NCBI GenBank assembly: GCA_029449235.1
Contig: JANATG010000008.1
Coordinates: 930,001 to 994,000 of the forward strand
Direction of reading: 5' to 3'
Length of the DNA stretch: 64,000 nucleotides
Source: Linnemannia schmuckeri
Taxonomy: Eukaryota; Mortierellomycota; Mortierellomycetes; Mortierellales; Mortierellaceae
In this document: in pieces, positions 1-10,592 of the stretch
Layout of the letters: the number at the start of each line of letters is the position of its first letter
Position numbering within the stretch: the stretch's first letter is position 1
Made by a program: the position numbers and the translations under genes
The notes under the pieces: generated by a model
The model's input: the letters and a program-made list of their open reading frames with translations, nothing else
Database searches by the model: none
Told to the model about the DNA's origin: nothing

Positions 1-886
1 ACTAGTAAAGTAGGTTAGAACGAATGGGACAGCAAGGTTGAACATCAATAAAAAAAACGCCAAGGAACTGTTCAGTAAGCAAACTGACCGTTTGTTTTTC
101 CTGGTCATCCCGTTGAGGGTTCAGGGGAAAAATGAGGGGCTTGTGTCGACTCTAGTCCTAGTTGAGGCAAATTTGTCCAAGTGGACTTTGAGTGAGCAAG
201 CGAGCCCAAAGAGGGTTTATGCAACCATCGCAGTACAGTGCACACAATTTCCATTGAAGGATGTCTCTCTTGAAAATGAAAAAGGAAGGGCAAAACAGGT
301 ACGCAATTTAAAAGAGGTAAATACGGGCTCCGAGGTGCAAAAAGCACAAGGACAACAAACAACAGTTAACCAACAACGATCAGACGAGACAAATAACAAT
401 AGGAAGAGCAGTTGTCATTACCATTTCAACAACACACCGACTCTCTTGCCTTTTGTTCATTTCATTGTCTCTCTTTTTCTCTTACCACTTTTTCGATCTC
501 AAGCCCAAACATATTATCGATGACAATAAGAAAAATGATATCAAAACAAGTTTTGCCACTTAACTGAAGTTGGAATGCATCATCTTTTCTTTTCTTTAGC
601 ACTTTTGTTTTTCCTTTTTTTTCTTTTGTTCTTCCTAAATAAAATAAAGGGCTCTCATCAAAGGATGAAGAGAGACAGAGAGACAGCGAGTAAGGAGACC
701 CTGACCACTAGTACACTTTTCTTTTGTCGTCTTGAACAGGGTACAGCTAGACCGGACTGAACTGAAAGGCAGCTGTTACTCAGCCGCAAGCACTCCAATC
801 ACTCTTACTTTTGCGCCCCACGCATGTCTGAGGCCTGAAATGAAATTTGGCGGAGTAACGACCTCCCTAATGCCATCGTGTGGCGT
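1..886. other. No gene recognised; left flank of a retrotransposon insertion
   Basis: There is no convincing coding exon here. The longest open stretch (about 38-523, plus) lacks an ATG start and turns into low-complexity Phe/Leu codons. The stretch at 560-700 is T-rich. The right edge is the left copy of a 13-bp target-site duplication. Confidence 0.5.
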
Positions 887-899
887 GGCAACCCATAGT
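887..899. repeat. Left target-site duplication of the LINE insertion
   Basis: GGCAACCCATAGT occurs here and again at 2502-2514, immediately outside the two ends of the LINE-type element. The last T merges with the T tract. A 13-bp direct repeat flanking an element with a poly-A tail is the usual footprint of target-primed reverse transcription. Confidence 0.85.
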
Positions 900-1093
900 T
901 TTTTTTTTTTTTTTTTTTTTTGTACACAATTTTATTTCCCTGACAAACAGTACAAAGGAGGTATTTGGAAGTAAAGGGGACTACAGACCAAACTCTTCAG
1001 TACACCATCCGCCAGTCACAGTCCGACCCGGAGCCTGGCTCTGCGCAACAATTGTCGCTGCTCTTCACAGCAAAAACGGAAGACAAAATAAAA

Positions 1094-2501
1094 CTAGATA
1101 CGAATGAAGGGGATTCTTCCCATCCTCTCCATCAGTGACAACTTCCTCTTTCCCAACAGACTATCCAACAGCCGCTCATCAGCTGTGCATGGTTCCTTGG
1201 TCGCTCCAGAGCAGGTTCGATCCTCATGTGTGGCTAGCGAAGCGCCACACGGGCAGAACCCATCACGCGTGATGTAGCCGTATCCTCGACTCCAGTCACC
1301 TCGGGCGCCGGTGTATTTGGATGTTTTGTCCTTGGCAGTGATGCCTTGCGTCTGCTCCCACGCGATCGTCGTAGAGCATCGGGGTTTCCAGATCAGCTCT
1401 GAGGCCTGCGTCTCCAGGTAGCCAATAAACTTGTGAAGGACCGTCTTGGCAATGGACTGTGGGGTCTTGAAGGCCGAGGACCACTCAGTCAACATGCTCT
1501 TGGGGGTGATTCCGCGAAGAAGGTTGTAACAAGGCTGTGGACTTGTTATGGGGGTGAGTCTTTAATAAAGTGGATTGTTATGAACAAAGCTTGTATTAAG
1601 GCTACTGAACTAAACTATGGACGTGGTGACTATTTATATTGTTACTTGGAGACCAGGTTATCTCTGGATAGTTCTAGTGCTTGATTAGTCAGCAAGGGCT
1701 ACTTGGTCATTTGGTGGCGCTAGAAGAATCTAGAAGTTGGTGGCGTTGGTCATGTACCAGTCGTCAGAGTAAAACTCTGACAAAGGTCCGAAACGTGCCA
1801 CTTGGGGTTTTCATCACGATCGGGAGCAGGACTACCGCTGTGCACGGCTCGAGCTCCACCGATAGAAGGGGAATCCCCGAACATGATCCGCATCCGAGGG
1901 GGACTGCCAGTATATGGGTACTGGCCGTGGTGCTTGACGACCATTGTCAGTTGCTCGCTTGTGTTCACGCTTCCTGGCGGCATTGTAGCTATTTGTTGCC
2001 TGAACGCCCCATTCACCAATCTTGCCCATGGCCTCCTTCCATATCGCAGTGGTTGTCTCAATAGTAGAGGGGCATCTCCAGACGTGCTCATTGTCTTCCT
2101 CCTCCTGCTCACATTGTCGACACAGGCAGGTTGAGTACAAATCAGGCTTCCGAGCCTGCATGGAGTTCAATGTTGGCAACATTCCATGCAGCTTCTTGAT
2201 ATGATGTGTTCGTTGGTGGGAGTCCTTGCTGTTGCTGTAGAAGGTGAAGACGGCGCGTCTGTCATGGACATGGGCCAAGGTCGAACTCCATTCCACATCG
2301 TCAATGTCCGAGATCGCCCTCTTGACCCGTCTTTGTGATATCCAGACTTGATGATGGCGGATTGTCGATTGTTGTTTAAGGAGCTGTCGTAGATCGATTT
2401 CAACAAGCCCGCCATTGCAATGTGCAAAGCTCGTGATGTCCGTCTGCTGAGTGAGATCCACCACCAAAGGCACCGTAACACTCTGTGCTGCCGCCTTTGC
2501 C
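1094..2501 (-). pseudogene. LINE ORF2 C-terminal fragment, frameshifted and interrupted
   Basis: The minus-strand reading begins inside the ORF at about 2501. Near 2110-2050 it contains a zinc-knuckle pattern C-x2-C-x8-H-x3-C (CRQC...HVWRC), typical of the region downstream of reverse transcriptase in fungal LINEs. A one-base shift near 1870-1885 changes frame: GFPF gives way to SIGGARAVHSG in the next frame. The frame is broken again by the LTR at 1525-1782. If the LTR and one AAGGT copy are removed, the reading runs directly from HVSDL into LRGITPK and on to the natural stop at 1094. The last part has a Cys-rich CPCGASL...C motif and a basic end. The fragment is non-functional. Confidence 0.8.
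1525..1782. mobile_element. Solo LTR (258 bp) nested in the LINE copy
   Basis: The ends are TGTAACAAGG at 1525 and CTCTGACA ending at 1782, so the element begins TGT and ends ACA. It is flanked by the 5-bp direct repeat AAGGT (1520-1524 and 1783-1787). This is the signature of an LTR retrotransposon reduced to one LTR by recombination. Each end has a small hairpin: TAACAAG/CTTGTTA on the left and GTCAGAGT/ACTCTGAC on the right. TATAAATAG on the minus strand (1630-1638) is a likely promoter TATA box and suggests minus orientation. No internal gag-pol sequence is present. Confidence 0.82.
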
Positions 2502-2514
2502 GGCAACCCATAGT
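2502..2514. repeat. Right target-site duplication of the LINE insertion
   Basis: This is an exact copy of the 13-bp sequence at 887-899. It marks the 5' (truncated) junction of the minus-strand LINE. Confidence 0.85.
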
Positions 2515-2700
2515 ATTCTGAGCTGTACAAAAAAAAAAAAAGAAATAGTGTTTTGAGTTAATGTCTCGGACATTCTCTACATGCACATTACACGTGATGA
2601 CAAATGTGACTGGTGCTCTTGCGCCTCGGTCCTTTCTACTTGACCGCGAACTTCTCACACGCACACACCACCTTCCCTCCCCCATTATACTTCAGCAAGC

Positions 2701-3719
2701 ATGTCGCGCACCAACATCGAGGACGAGGAAACTTTTGAGCCCATTTACGCAGCTCAGGAGGACTTCAACCCCAACGACACCGTCAGCTCATTTCTCAACA
2801 CCGCATACGACCCCGCTCGACTGCACCCTCTCGCAGGTCTCGGAGGAACTGGCGGACTCGACTACCTTAACTTGGAGGACGATGCTGGCAGCTTGCCCGG
2901 TGCACATGGTCGCGGCGGTATCTTGCCCAGTCGAGGATGGTCTGACGATTTGACTTATGGAACCGGATTGACCTATATTACTGGTGCGTTACCTCTCTCC
3001 GGTCCCCTTTTTATATCCGGTTTTATTTTGTTGTTCTGGCTTCTGCGCGAGATAACCTCACTTCAGCTGTGATTGGCCGGTTGATAAATTCGTCTTAAAC
3101 GTCTACGGCAGCTTTGCTAACACCCTCCTACGTTTTCTTTTCGTGATGTGTGTAGGGTTGACATTGGGAGGCGCGTATGGGTTCTTTGAGGGTCTTCGGT
3201 CGTCACCTAGTCCAGCTTTCAAGATCCGACTCAACACTGTCTTGAACGGAATGACTCGTCGTGGCCCCTTTATCGGCAACTCTGCCGGTATTCTTGGTAA
3301 GGAGCACACCCTATGCGAAGGGAGAAACGTCTTGCTGACATGACGGTAGCAAACACGATTGCTCTGAAGAATTAACCTCAACTGCGTTTGATGTCTGTCG
3401 ATAGCACTGATGTACAATGGAATCAACGGAGGCATTGGACGTGCCCGTGGACATTATGATCCCTTAAACTCTGTGCTTGCTGGTGGTCTGACTGGAGCCA
3501 TTTTCAAATCTACAGGTAAAGAAAAGAGGACAATTTAGGCCTTCTTCAAGAACCAAACGCGGCGCTTTGAAGGAGTCAATTGAAGCATAATTTGCTAATG
3601 TATTCTATGCCTTTTCTTATTTAATGATAGCTGGGTTGCGCGCGGCTGGCTCAGCAGGAGGCGTTTGCGCAGTGGCGGCTGGCATCTGGGCCTTTGGCAG
3701 GGAAGCCTTAAATCTGTAA
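2701..3719 (+). CDS. TIM23: Mitochondrial inner-membrane translocase subunit Tim23
   Basis: Four exons (2701-2983, 3156-3296, 3405-3515, 3631-3719) encode 207 residues. Tim23 is the channel subunit of the TIM23 complex, which imports presequence proteins across and into the mitochondrial inner membrane. The first ~95 residues are the acidic, hydrophilic intermembrane-space domain. The rest is the Tim17/Tim22/Tim23 membrane domain with Gly-rich helices (LTLGGAYGFFEGLRSS, RGPFIGNSAGILALMYNGINGG, GGLTGAIFKSTAGLRAAGSAGG). All junctions are GT-AG and keep frame. The start lies about 190 bp from the LINE insertion, so the transposon sits in its upstream region. Length matches fungal Tim23. Confidence 0.93.
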
Positions 3720-3873
3720 ATATCATGTTTTTTTTTTTCAATCATTAGAAAATAAAGGCGTCGACCCATGTCACGTGTGAAAACCTTCAAAACGCCATGT
3801 TTCCGTGTCGATTTGACGTTTCTTCCTTCCTTCTTCTCCATCACCCAAGCCTAACGAATCCAAATACATCAGA

Positions 3874-5209
3874 ATGAGTCACAAGGACGAAGAAGAAGAA
3901 GAGGACTACATGTCTGAGGCATTTCTCAACAGCCTAGTGGCAGATGAGACAACAAAGTCTAAAGGCAAGGCCAACATGACCTACTCGGAACGGCGGCGTC
4001 AAAAGGAGCGCGAACACCTTGCAAACCTACCCAAGCCATTGCATGTTCGTGAGAAAGAGGCACGTGAACAGGGGCTAGAGAAGGAAATTGGAGAGGACAA
4101 TAAGGGCATGGCTATGCTTCTCAAAATGGGGTTCAAGTAAGTTTCTCTTTCGTTGATGGCGTTTTGATTTTGTTGACGAGAAATATGTTGGTTTATTTTA
4201 TTTAGCTTTTTGGCAACCACGTCCTTGACAATTTTTACTGTTTTTATTCTGGTAGAAAGGGAGGTACTTTAGGCGCGTCAAAGCCAGCTTCAGAGCCAAC
4301 TACAACTTCAATAACAACTGCGCCGTCAGGATTAAACCCTCCTAGCACCATCTCCAGTGAGAATGGCGGAGGCGCATTACGAGCACCCCTCGCCATTCAA
4401 ATCAAGCAAGGGCGCGGCGGTCTCGGTATGGACACTTCTCGGAAACGACAAGCCGAAGAACAACTCCAGAGACAGGAACAAGAAGTGCACCGTGTCTTTG
4501 ATGAGGGGTTCCGTGGCCAGAAGCGAGATCAATTTGAGATGGAGAAGCGGAAACGACAGTTAGGTGCAGCACGCGCGATCTGTATGCGTCTCGATTCAAA
4601 GAAAGCGGAAACGGAAAGCCAGTACAGAACTGAGCAAGGTGACACCGATACGACGACTCCACAAGTAGCAAAGGGCGGACGGCGGTCTAATAGGTTCTGG
4701 TGGATTGATGATTCGATGCCTGACGAGGTTCTGGGTACAAAGCTTATGGGACCGGGAGCCGCGGTGTTGCTTGATCTGGAACAGGAACAGGATAGCCAGT
4801 CAACGGAGGGTCGGGCGTTTGATCACAGTGATGATGAAGACGGAGACTTGGAAAGGAACAAGGCAAAACGCGTCCGACTCGACTCATCGGTGTCTCAGAA
4901 GGTCGATCAGACGGACTCGCAGGATGAAGAGCCTCCCAAGTGGGGTGAGAGGCCAAACTTTGCACAACTAGAGGTAAGTAGCATCCAATGTCCTCTTTCC
5001 TTTGTTGCTCACACATGACCATATGAATCGTACGTTTGCCGACACACTTTCTCTGGTTCTGTTACTCTGAATAGATCCACGAGAAACTGGAAGAGGTCGT
5101 GGCATATCTGCGGAGCGAACATTCCTACTGCTTCTGGTGTTCTGCGCAATACGATGGACCAGAGGATATTGCAGAAAACTGCCCAGGAGAGTTGGAAGAA
5201 GACCACTAG
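3874..5209 (+). CDS. G-patch domain protein, GPATCH11-like
   Basis: Three exons (3874-4136, 4256-4973, 5075-5209) encode 371 residues. A Gly-rich G-patch begins near residue 80 (GMAMLLKMGFKKGGTLG) and continues to KQGRGGLGMD. The middle is a charged helical region, and the C-terminus carries the DUF4187 motif with paired cysteines (YLRSEHSYCFWCSAQYDGPEDIAENCPG). G-patch plus C-terminal DUF4187 is the architecture of human GPATCH11, an RNA-associated protein linked to splicing. G-patches usually activate DEAH helicases; the partner here is unknown. It is convergent with the CWC2 gene, with 76 bp between the stop codons. Confidence 0.85.
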
Positions 5210-5285
5210 GTTTTATCGCATGTACAATTAAAAACACAAGAACCGATTGTATAGTGGAAAGGCCATGTTTGTATTTCTTCTTACA

Positions 5286-6660
5286 CTAGTCTTGATCATC
5301 ATCCTCAGAATCGGAACCATACGCTGCAAGAGCTCCAAGAGCAGATGCTGGAGGCTTGGTTTCTTTGACTTTTGCAGGTACTGGTGGTGCGGTCACAGAA
5401 GTGGTAGCGGTAGACTGAAGAGATGCCTTGACACGATCCTGAAGCGACAGAGGCGTTGCTGACGACTGAGCAGCACGACCTTGGTATTGAGCCAAACGTG
5501 CAGGGTCGTACTGTTGTGTTTCATGGTTGTAACCGTACTCGCCATAGTCGTAATAATATTGGCCGTCTGCTCCTTGATACAATGTCGGTGCCGGGTCGTT
5601 GGATATTGTTGTGGAGGTCGACTCCTGCTTTGATCGCTTTGCTATTCCTGCTGCTTGAGCGTCTTCAAGCCGATTTTCAGCCTCGACGACTTCTTCGGGG
5701 AGTTTGGACTCAATGGCTTGTCTTGTCATCTCCACTGCCTTGCGTTTGTTCATCATCTGCATTTTCGGATTAGGATCTTCCGTCGCCCATCTGATATTCA
5801 CAATCTAAGAAGTGTAGTAGTAGTTCGGAGGATCGTCAGCATGTTTAGTGACATTCTCAGCAAATAAACAGGTAAAATAAGATACACCAACACGCTGACG
5901 TGGGTTACCTCGCCATAGTCCAGAGACTGGTTTGCCATGGCCTCTTTTGCAAACTCGGCATTAAGTCGATCCCGATAGGTCACAAACCCAATACCCTTAT
6001 CCTTCAAAACCTTGACCCGCTCCAGTTCGCCCCACTGTCTAAAGTGCTTCTCGATAATAGCCTCCGTAGCCGAGGACGGATGTATCCGCCCAACGTAAAG
6101 AGTCTTGCTGTCGGAGCGCATAGACCCTACACCACCACGGTCGTCCCGATGTTCATCAAATCGCTCACGTCCAAATACATCCTTTCCAGTGTCTGCCTGA
6201 TCCTGACGTGTCGGTATCCTGTGTAACCACCCGCAGTCTTCCCTGTTGATTGTTTTACAAAAATAAAAGGGGGATTCATTTTCTGGTCAGCGACACCCAA
6301 TGATCATCCCTCAAATGCACAAGCGCCTAGTACGACGATTGAACGCGAGCAAACATACCCGTTAGGACAGCAACCCTTCGCAAAGAATGCACAGAAGTAA
6401 GCGTTCGGATTGTAAGTGCCCTTGGTTCTCCCAGTATCCTTGACAGGGTCACACCGATAAGGTGACTTTTCCTTGCTCTGCGTCGATCGATCTTCTCTGG
6501 GACCACCAGTCCATTTGTCGTAGTAAATATTGTATGTTTGCCCTGGTTTGCCACCGCCGCTGGCGCCCCGAGTGGGTCCTGAAGCCTGAGGGCCAAGCAC
6601 TTTGTTCTTGGCCACTTGCTTCCGTGCTGGTCGTGATGTCGCATCTGCTGGCGATGCCAT
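5286..6660 (-). CDS. CWC2: Pre-mRNA splicing factor Cwc2 (RBM22 family)
   Basis: Three exons (6660-6359, 6242-5909, 5804-5286) encode 384 residues. Cwc2 is an NTC-associated protein that contacts U6 snRNA and the intron at the spliceosome catalytic centre. Seen in order: a torus region (YNIYYDKWTGG), a CCCH zinc finger spaced C-x7-C-x5-C-x3-H assembled across the first intron (AFFAKGCCPNGEDCGWLH), and an RRM (TLYVGRIHP... and KGIGFVTYRDRLNAEFAKEAM). A low-complexity C-terminal tail contains the Tyr-rich segment GQYYYDYGEYGY. The finger's completeness after splicing supports the first intron. Nothing looks degenerate. Confidence 0.92.
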
Positions 6661-6946
6661 TCGGTATGTGCTGCGATGGAGATGGAGAAAGAAAGAAAAC
6701 AAACAACGGGCGAAGCCAAGCGATTTTTTTATGTTTCTAGTTCGAATGTCACATGACTTGCAGATATTCAGAAAGAAAGAGGACCTTGGCGAACGTTGAA
6801 AGGATGTTTGTGTGAACGAGGTGTTTATTGTGTCTCGCTGTGTTCTCAAAAGAATGCGATTTTGAAGGTAATCTGCCTAAGGCGCCCTACAACTAGGAAC
6901 GAGACCAACAACTAAACAAGAAAAACCACTGATGTCATGGTTTAGT

Positions 6947-8168
6947 TTACTTGCCTTTCTTCTTGTCCTCGATCAGATCGATGTTGTCCTCAGGAACCTA
7001 CAATAGTCGCAAACACAAAAACAAGAAGCATTAGTAAACCCGCAATCATGATACAAATGAAGGCAAATGAATCGACCCTTCCCGCTCTTCATAAATGTGG
7101 AGGCGCAGCTTAGTTGTAAAAATTAGCCCTTAGAAACTTACGATGGGCCAGTGCTCCAGAATGAGGTCGAAAATTTCGTCCGACACATCTCCTTGAACCA
7201 CAATCTCGTCATTGCCCTGGTTGTTCTTTGTGACAGATGATCCGCAGGCAAACTTGTTGGCGAACAGCTTGGCAGCCTTCTTAAGATCCACATCTACATA
7301 AACGTGAAGGGTAAAATAATGAGTACAAACTGATCGGAGTACGCATTGAACAAAAGAGGAGGTAAGGCCGCCTCCTGCTGCCATGCTTTTTGTAATCCCA
7401 TCTGACTTTCATACCAAAGTTTTCCAATCCGAAAACGCTGGTGACACACTTTCTCTTGGTACGCTCAATTCTCTTGATCAGGACCTTGGATTGCTATAAT
7501 GTTAAATATTTGCAAGATACATAGGTGAGCCATTAGAAGTTAATGTTTCATACAACGTAATCTTCAAAGTGAAACTGGAGGTGGCGCAGGTGGTCTTACC
7601 ATCTTCTTTTGCATCTGCTTCTCAATCTTGGCGGCCTCTGTAAGTCAATTCGAAAGCAAAACGAATTGTGTGAATGAGATTAGTATCACTTGTCCTTTTT
7701 CACAATGCCTGCTCTGTATACAAATCGTACTCATGAATGTTCTCCCTAGTTCCACAATACAACTATGTCGCGTGCGTACCCTTGGCCTTCTTCTTGTCCT
7801 CCTCAGGAGTTTCACCAAGGGAGGCGGCAGCGAGCTGGTCGTCGAGGGTGTTGTAAAGAATGGCGTACAGGACCTTGTCGTTCTTGCTCAACCATTGCTT
7901 GCACCTATCGTTCAATTGTTTCATAGTCGCATTAGTGTTCCTGTACATGCTAATGTTCGTTCATAGTCAGAGTGAAGAGAAGGTGGTGGCGAGATGGACC
8001 AGATTGCTGATGCAGTAGAAGTCGTAGTTGAGAAGAGGTTAAGAGGGCCGCTTACTTCTCGAGGGTGGGCCCGAACTCGCAGTACTCTGGGGGCAGGGAG
8101 CAGAAGCCGCAGTATGGGACCTCGCGGGGCTTGACGTGTTCGCTCGATGGTGCGTCTGGGCTGTCCAT
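6947..8168 (-). CDS. TMA22: Density-regulated protein DENR / Tma22
   Basis: Six exons (8168-8056, 7940-7780, 7637-7600, 7493-7415, 7293-7142, 6997-6947) encode 197 residues, the usual DENR length. DENR pairs with MCT-1/Tma20 and acts on post-termination 40S subunits in recycling and reinitiation. The N-terminus has the paired-Cys motif of the family (VPYCGFCSLPPEYCEFGP). The C-terminal half is a SUI1/eIF1-like domain (KVLIKRIERTKRKCVTSVFGLENFDVDLKKAAKLFANKFACGSSV, then QGDVSDEIFDLILEHW), ending in a Lys-rich tail. One exon is only 38 nt. It shares a 217-bp head-to-head promoter with the WW-FF gene. Confidence 0.93.
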
Positions 8169-8385
8169 TTTGGTTGTAATGTGTCGTGAGAGTGTCTGGG
8201 TGAAAAGCGAAGAGTGTGAAAAATAGTAAAGTGGAAAGGAGAGGGCGTTGCTCGTAAAAATTAAGGCCGTCGAAATTTTGTTTTGACCCTCTCGAAAGCA
8301 GTCCGATCCCCCTTCACACATTTTTATTTGTTGCGCATAAAGAGGCTTCACTTTTCTTCATTACCATCGCCCCAAACTTCGCCCT
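8169..8385. promoter_or_regulatory. Bidirectional promoter between TMA22 and the WW-FF gene
   Basis: Only 217 bp separate the two divergent ATG codons, so both 5' UTRs and core promoters must lie here. No clear TATA box is visible. Confidence 0.6.
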
Positions 8386-10421
8386 ATGAATCACCCACCA
8401 CAGCACCACCATCATGGCCCGCCAGGACTCCCTCCACCAGGCCGGTTTCCAGGACCAGGAGGACCACCACCGCCCTTTATCAATGGTCCACCACCAGCAC
8501 ATCAACAACACATCCTCGGAGGACCGCCAGGAATTCCACCAGGCGCCGCACACTTTGGTGCACCACCACCACCAGGAACGTTCATGCCTCCAAACATGTT
8601 ACCCCCAGGATGGACCGAACATAAAGCCCCTGACGGGATGGCTTATTTCTACAACGCAGCCAGTGGACAGAGTTCATGGGTGAGGCCAACTATGCAACAG
8701 CCCCCCATGCCTCCACCACCAGGCAACGGCATCCCTCCACCACCTGGCATGGCTGGCTATCCATCATCACAGCAACCTTTATACCCACCAGGATTGGCGC
8801 CTCCTCCAGGATCAGTACCGGTTGCCCAAACATCAATTGACGATACAGGAAAGGACAAGAAAGGAAAAAAGCCCAAGAAAGAAAAGGCCGTAAAAAAGTA
8901 AGCAAGATTTTTAAATTATCCGGACGGCAATGACGTTTTTAAACAAGATCACTTGAACTAACTCAGCCAATGCTGTTTGCATTGTATAGGACGCGTATTC
9001 TGGAGTCGCCATGGTTCATTGTGGAGACCAACTTGGAGAACACATTCTTTTACAACAAGGAGACCAAGGTCTCCATCTGGATCCCCACACCCGAATTGGA
9101 GGTCGTCCTTGCCAAGATGGGTCAGGAAGCGACGGAAAAGATCGAAGCCGAACGGAGAGCTAGGGATGTAGAGGAGCAGGAACGTCTCCAGGCGTTGAAG
9201 AGACCCTTTGAGACCGATGCTGCTGGTCAGGGAGATGGCGATAAGCGGTCGAGGAATGATCCACAACCTCAAGGAACAGAGTAGGTGGCACGATAAATGG
9301 CTAATGATTGCGATCATTGCTGAAAGAACCAGAGATGTTTTGTTTAACGAGATGGTGTTTTTTTTAACTATTCTAACTTTTTCATTCTGCTTTGTAGGAT
9401 GACGGAGGATGATGTGGCATGGCAGTTGGCAGCAATGGAGGAACTCATGGAAGGGCAGGACCAGGATCAACATATGGCCAGCCAGGACGAGTACGATGAC
9501 GATGAGGATCACGAAGACGACAACGAGGTGCAGGAGCGGCTCCGGATGCTGCAAGGATCCCCAGCCTCACGCGCAGCAGCTTCCCTTGAAATCTCACCCG
9601 ACAACATCCAGGAGCGCGAGATGGCCTTCTTGGACATGATGCGTGAGCGTGGGGTCACACAGTTCGATACTATCGAGATGGCACTCGGAAAGGTGGAGAG
9701 AGATCCACGGTACCGTTTGATTCCTGACCAGAAGGACAAGGCGGCGCTCTTTGACAGCTTCTGTGTTATCCGTGCGCGTGAGATCAAGAACGCTAGGGAG
9801 AAGAAGGAGCAGCAGGAAGAAGAGGAGGAAAAGGAACAGGGTCGAAAGACCAAAGACAAGCATTCGACTTCATCATCCCGCGACTCGAAATCCCATACGA
9901 CAACATCTTCATCATCATCTTCAGCATCAAAAATCTCCGACAAGCCTGAGGATGTGTATAGACGGTTGATGGAAGATTACACGACAAAGTCATCGACATG
10001 GTTGGATTTCATGACAAAGTATAGAGTCGATCCTCGGTTTTTGGGTCTCAAACCCGGCTCTCTGAGAGAATCTATCTTCCGTCAGTATCTCTCCGATCTG
10101 AAGAAGGGAATCATTCAACCACCATCAAAGTCCTCCTCCTCCTCTGACAAGGACAAACGGTCTTCGTCTTCATCATCTCACTCACGGTCCTCTTCGACAA
10201 AATACAAGGCGACGGACGCAGAGATTGACGAGTTCATGAGCCTGCTCAAGGAGACCAAGAAGGATATCCTGTATGAGCACAAGAACTCGTCGTCGGTCGA
10301 GTGGCGCAAGATCAAGAAACTGATCGATCGCGACAGGCGTTATGATGCTGTAGGCTCCTCCACCGAGCGCGAACTGCTGTTTAGAAAGTACGCAGACCGT
10401 GTCATCCAACGGCGGGACTAG
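8386..10421 (+). CDS. WW- and FF-domain protein (TCERG1/CA150-like splicing-transcription factor)
   Basis: Three exons (8386-8897, 8990-9280, 9398-10421) encode 608 residues. The N-terminus is Pro/His/Gly-rich. The first WW domain (GWTEHKAPDGMAYFYNAASG) begins near residue 74, and a second WW-like module (SPWFIVETNLENTFFYNKET) near residue 176. At least three FF-type helical modules follow: DMMRERGVTQFDTIEMALGKVERDPRY, LMEDYTTKSSTWLDFMTKYRVDPRF and LLKETKKDILYEH...RDRRYDAV. Between them are an acidic stretch and Ser-rich linkers. WW followed by FF repeats is the layout of TCERG1/CA150, Prp40 and yeast Urn1, which couple splicing factors to RNA polymerase II. The spacing fits TCERG1 better than Prp40, but orthology is not proven. 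Confidence 0.82.
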
Positions 10422-10592
10422 TCTTCTAATAATAAGACCACTGAAAGTTAGTTTCTTGTGAAATGTTTTTTGTCGTTTTTTATTATTATGCAAAATGAGA
10501 AGGGAAAAAAGATGAATGCAAATGGAGTGTGAGGGGTGTGAATGATAGGTTATTTCTAGTGTTTTGTGAATACGGTAGTGAACGAGATATTT

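Larger units (their letters stand above)
899..2501 (-). mobile_element. 5'-truncated non-LTR (LINE-type) retrotransposon
   Basis: The element reads on the minus strand, from about 2501 down to a 23-nt poly-A tail (T tract at 899-921 on the plus strand). An AATAAA-like signal lies just before the tail. It is flanked by the 13-bp duplication GGCAACCCATAGT (887-899 and 2502-2514). Only the C-terminal part of the reverse-transcriptase ORF and about 170 nt of 3' UTR remain, so the copy was truncated at its 5' end on insertion. Excluding the nested LTR, about 1.35 kb of LINE sequence is present. The family name (L1-like, Tad-like or other) cannot be decided without the missing RT domain. Confidence 0.85.

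Noticed and set aside
38..523. 161-codon plus-strand open frame at the window start
   Set aside because: No ATG start, no motif, and the end is low-complexity Phe/Leu; it also overlaps other open frames on the minus strand.
2524..2541. Second TGTAC plus poly-A tract next to the right duplication, resembling the LINE tail (GTGTAC plus poly-A)
   Set aside because: Only five bases match and the upstream 20 bp are unlike the LINE 3' UTR, so a second plus-strand LINE end is not supported.
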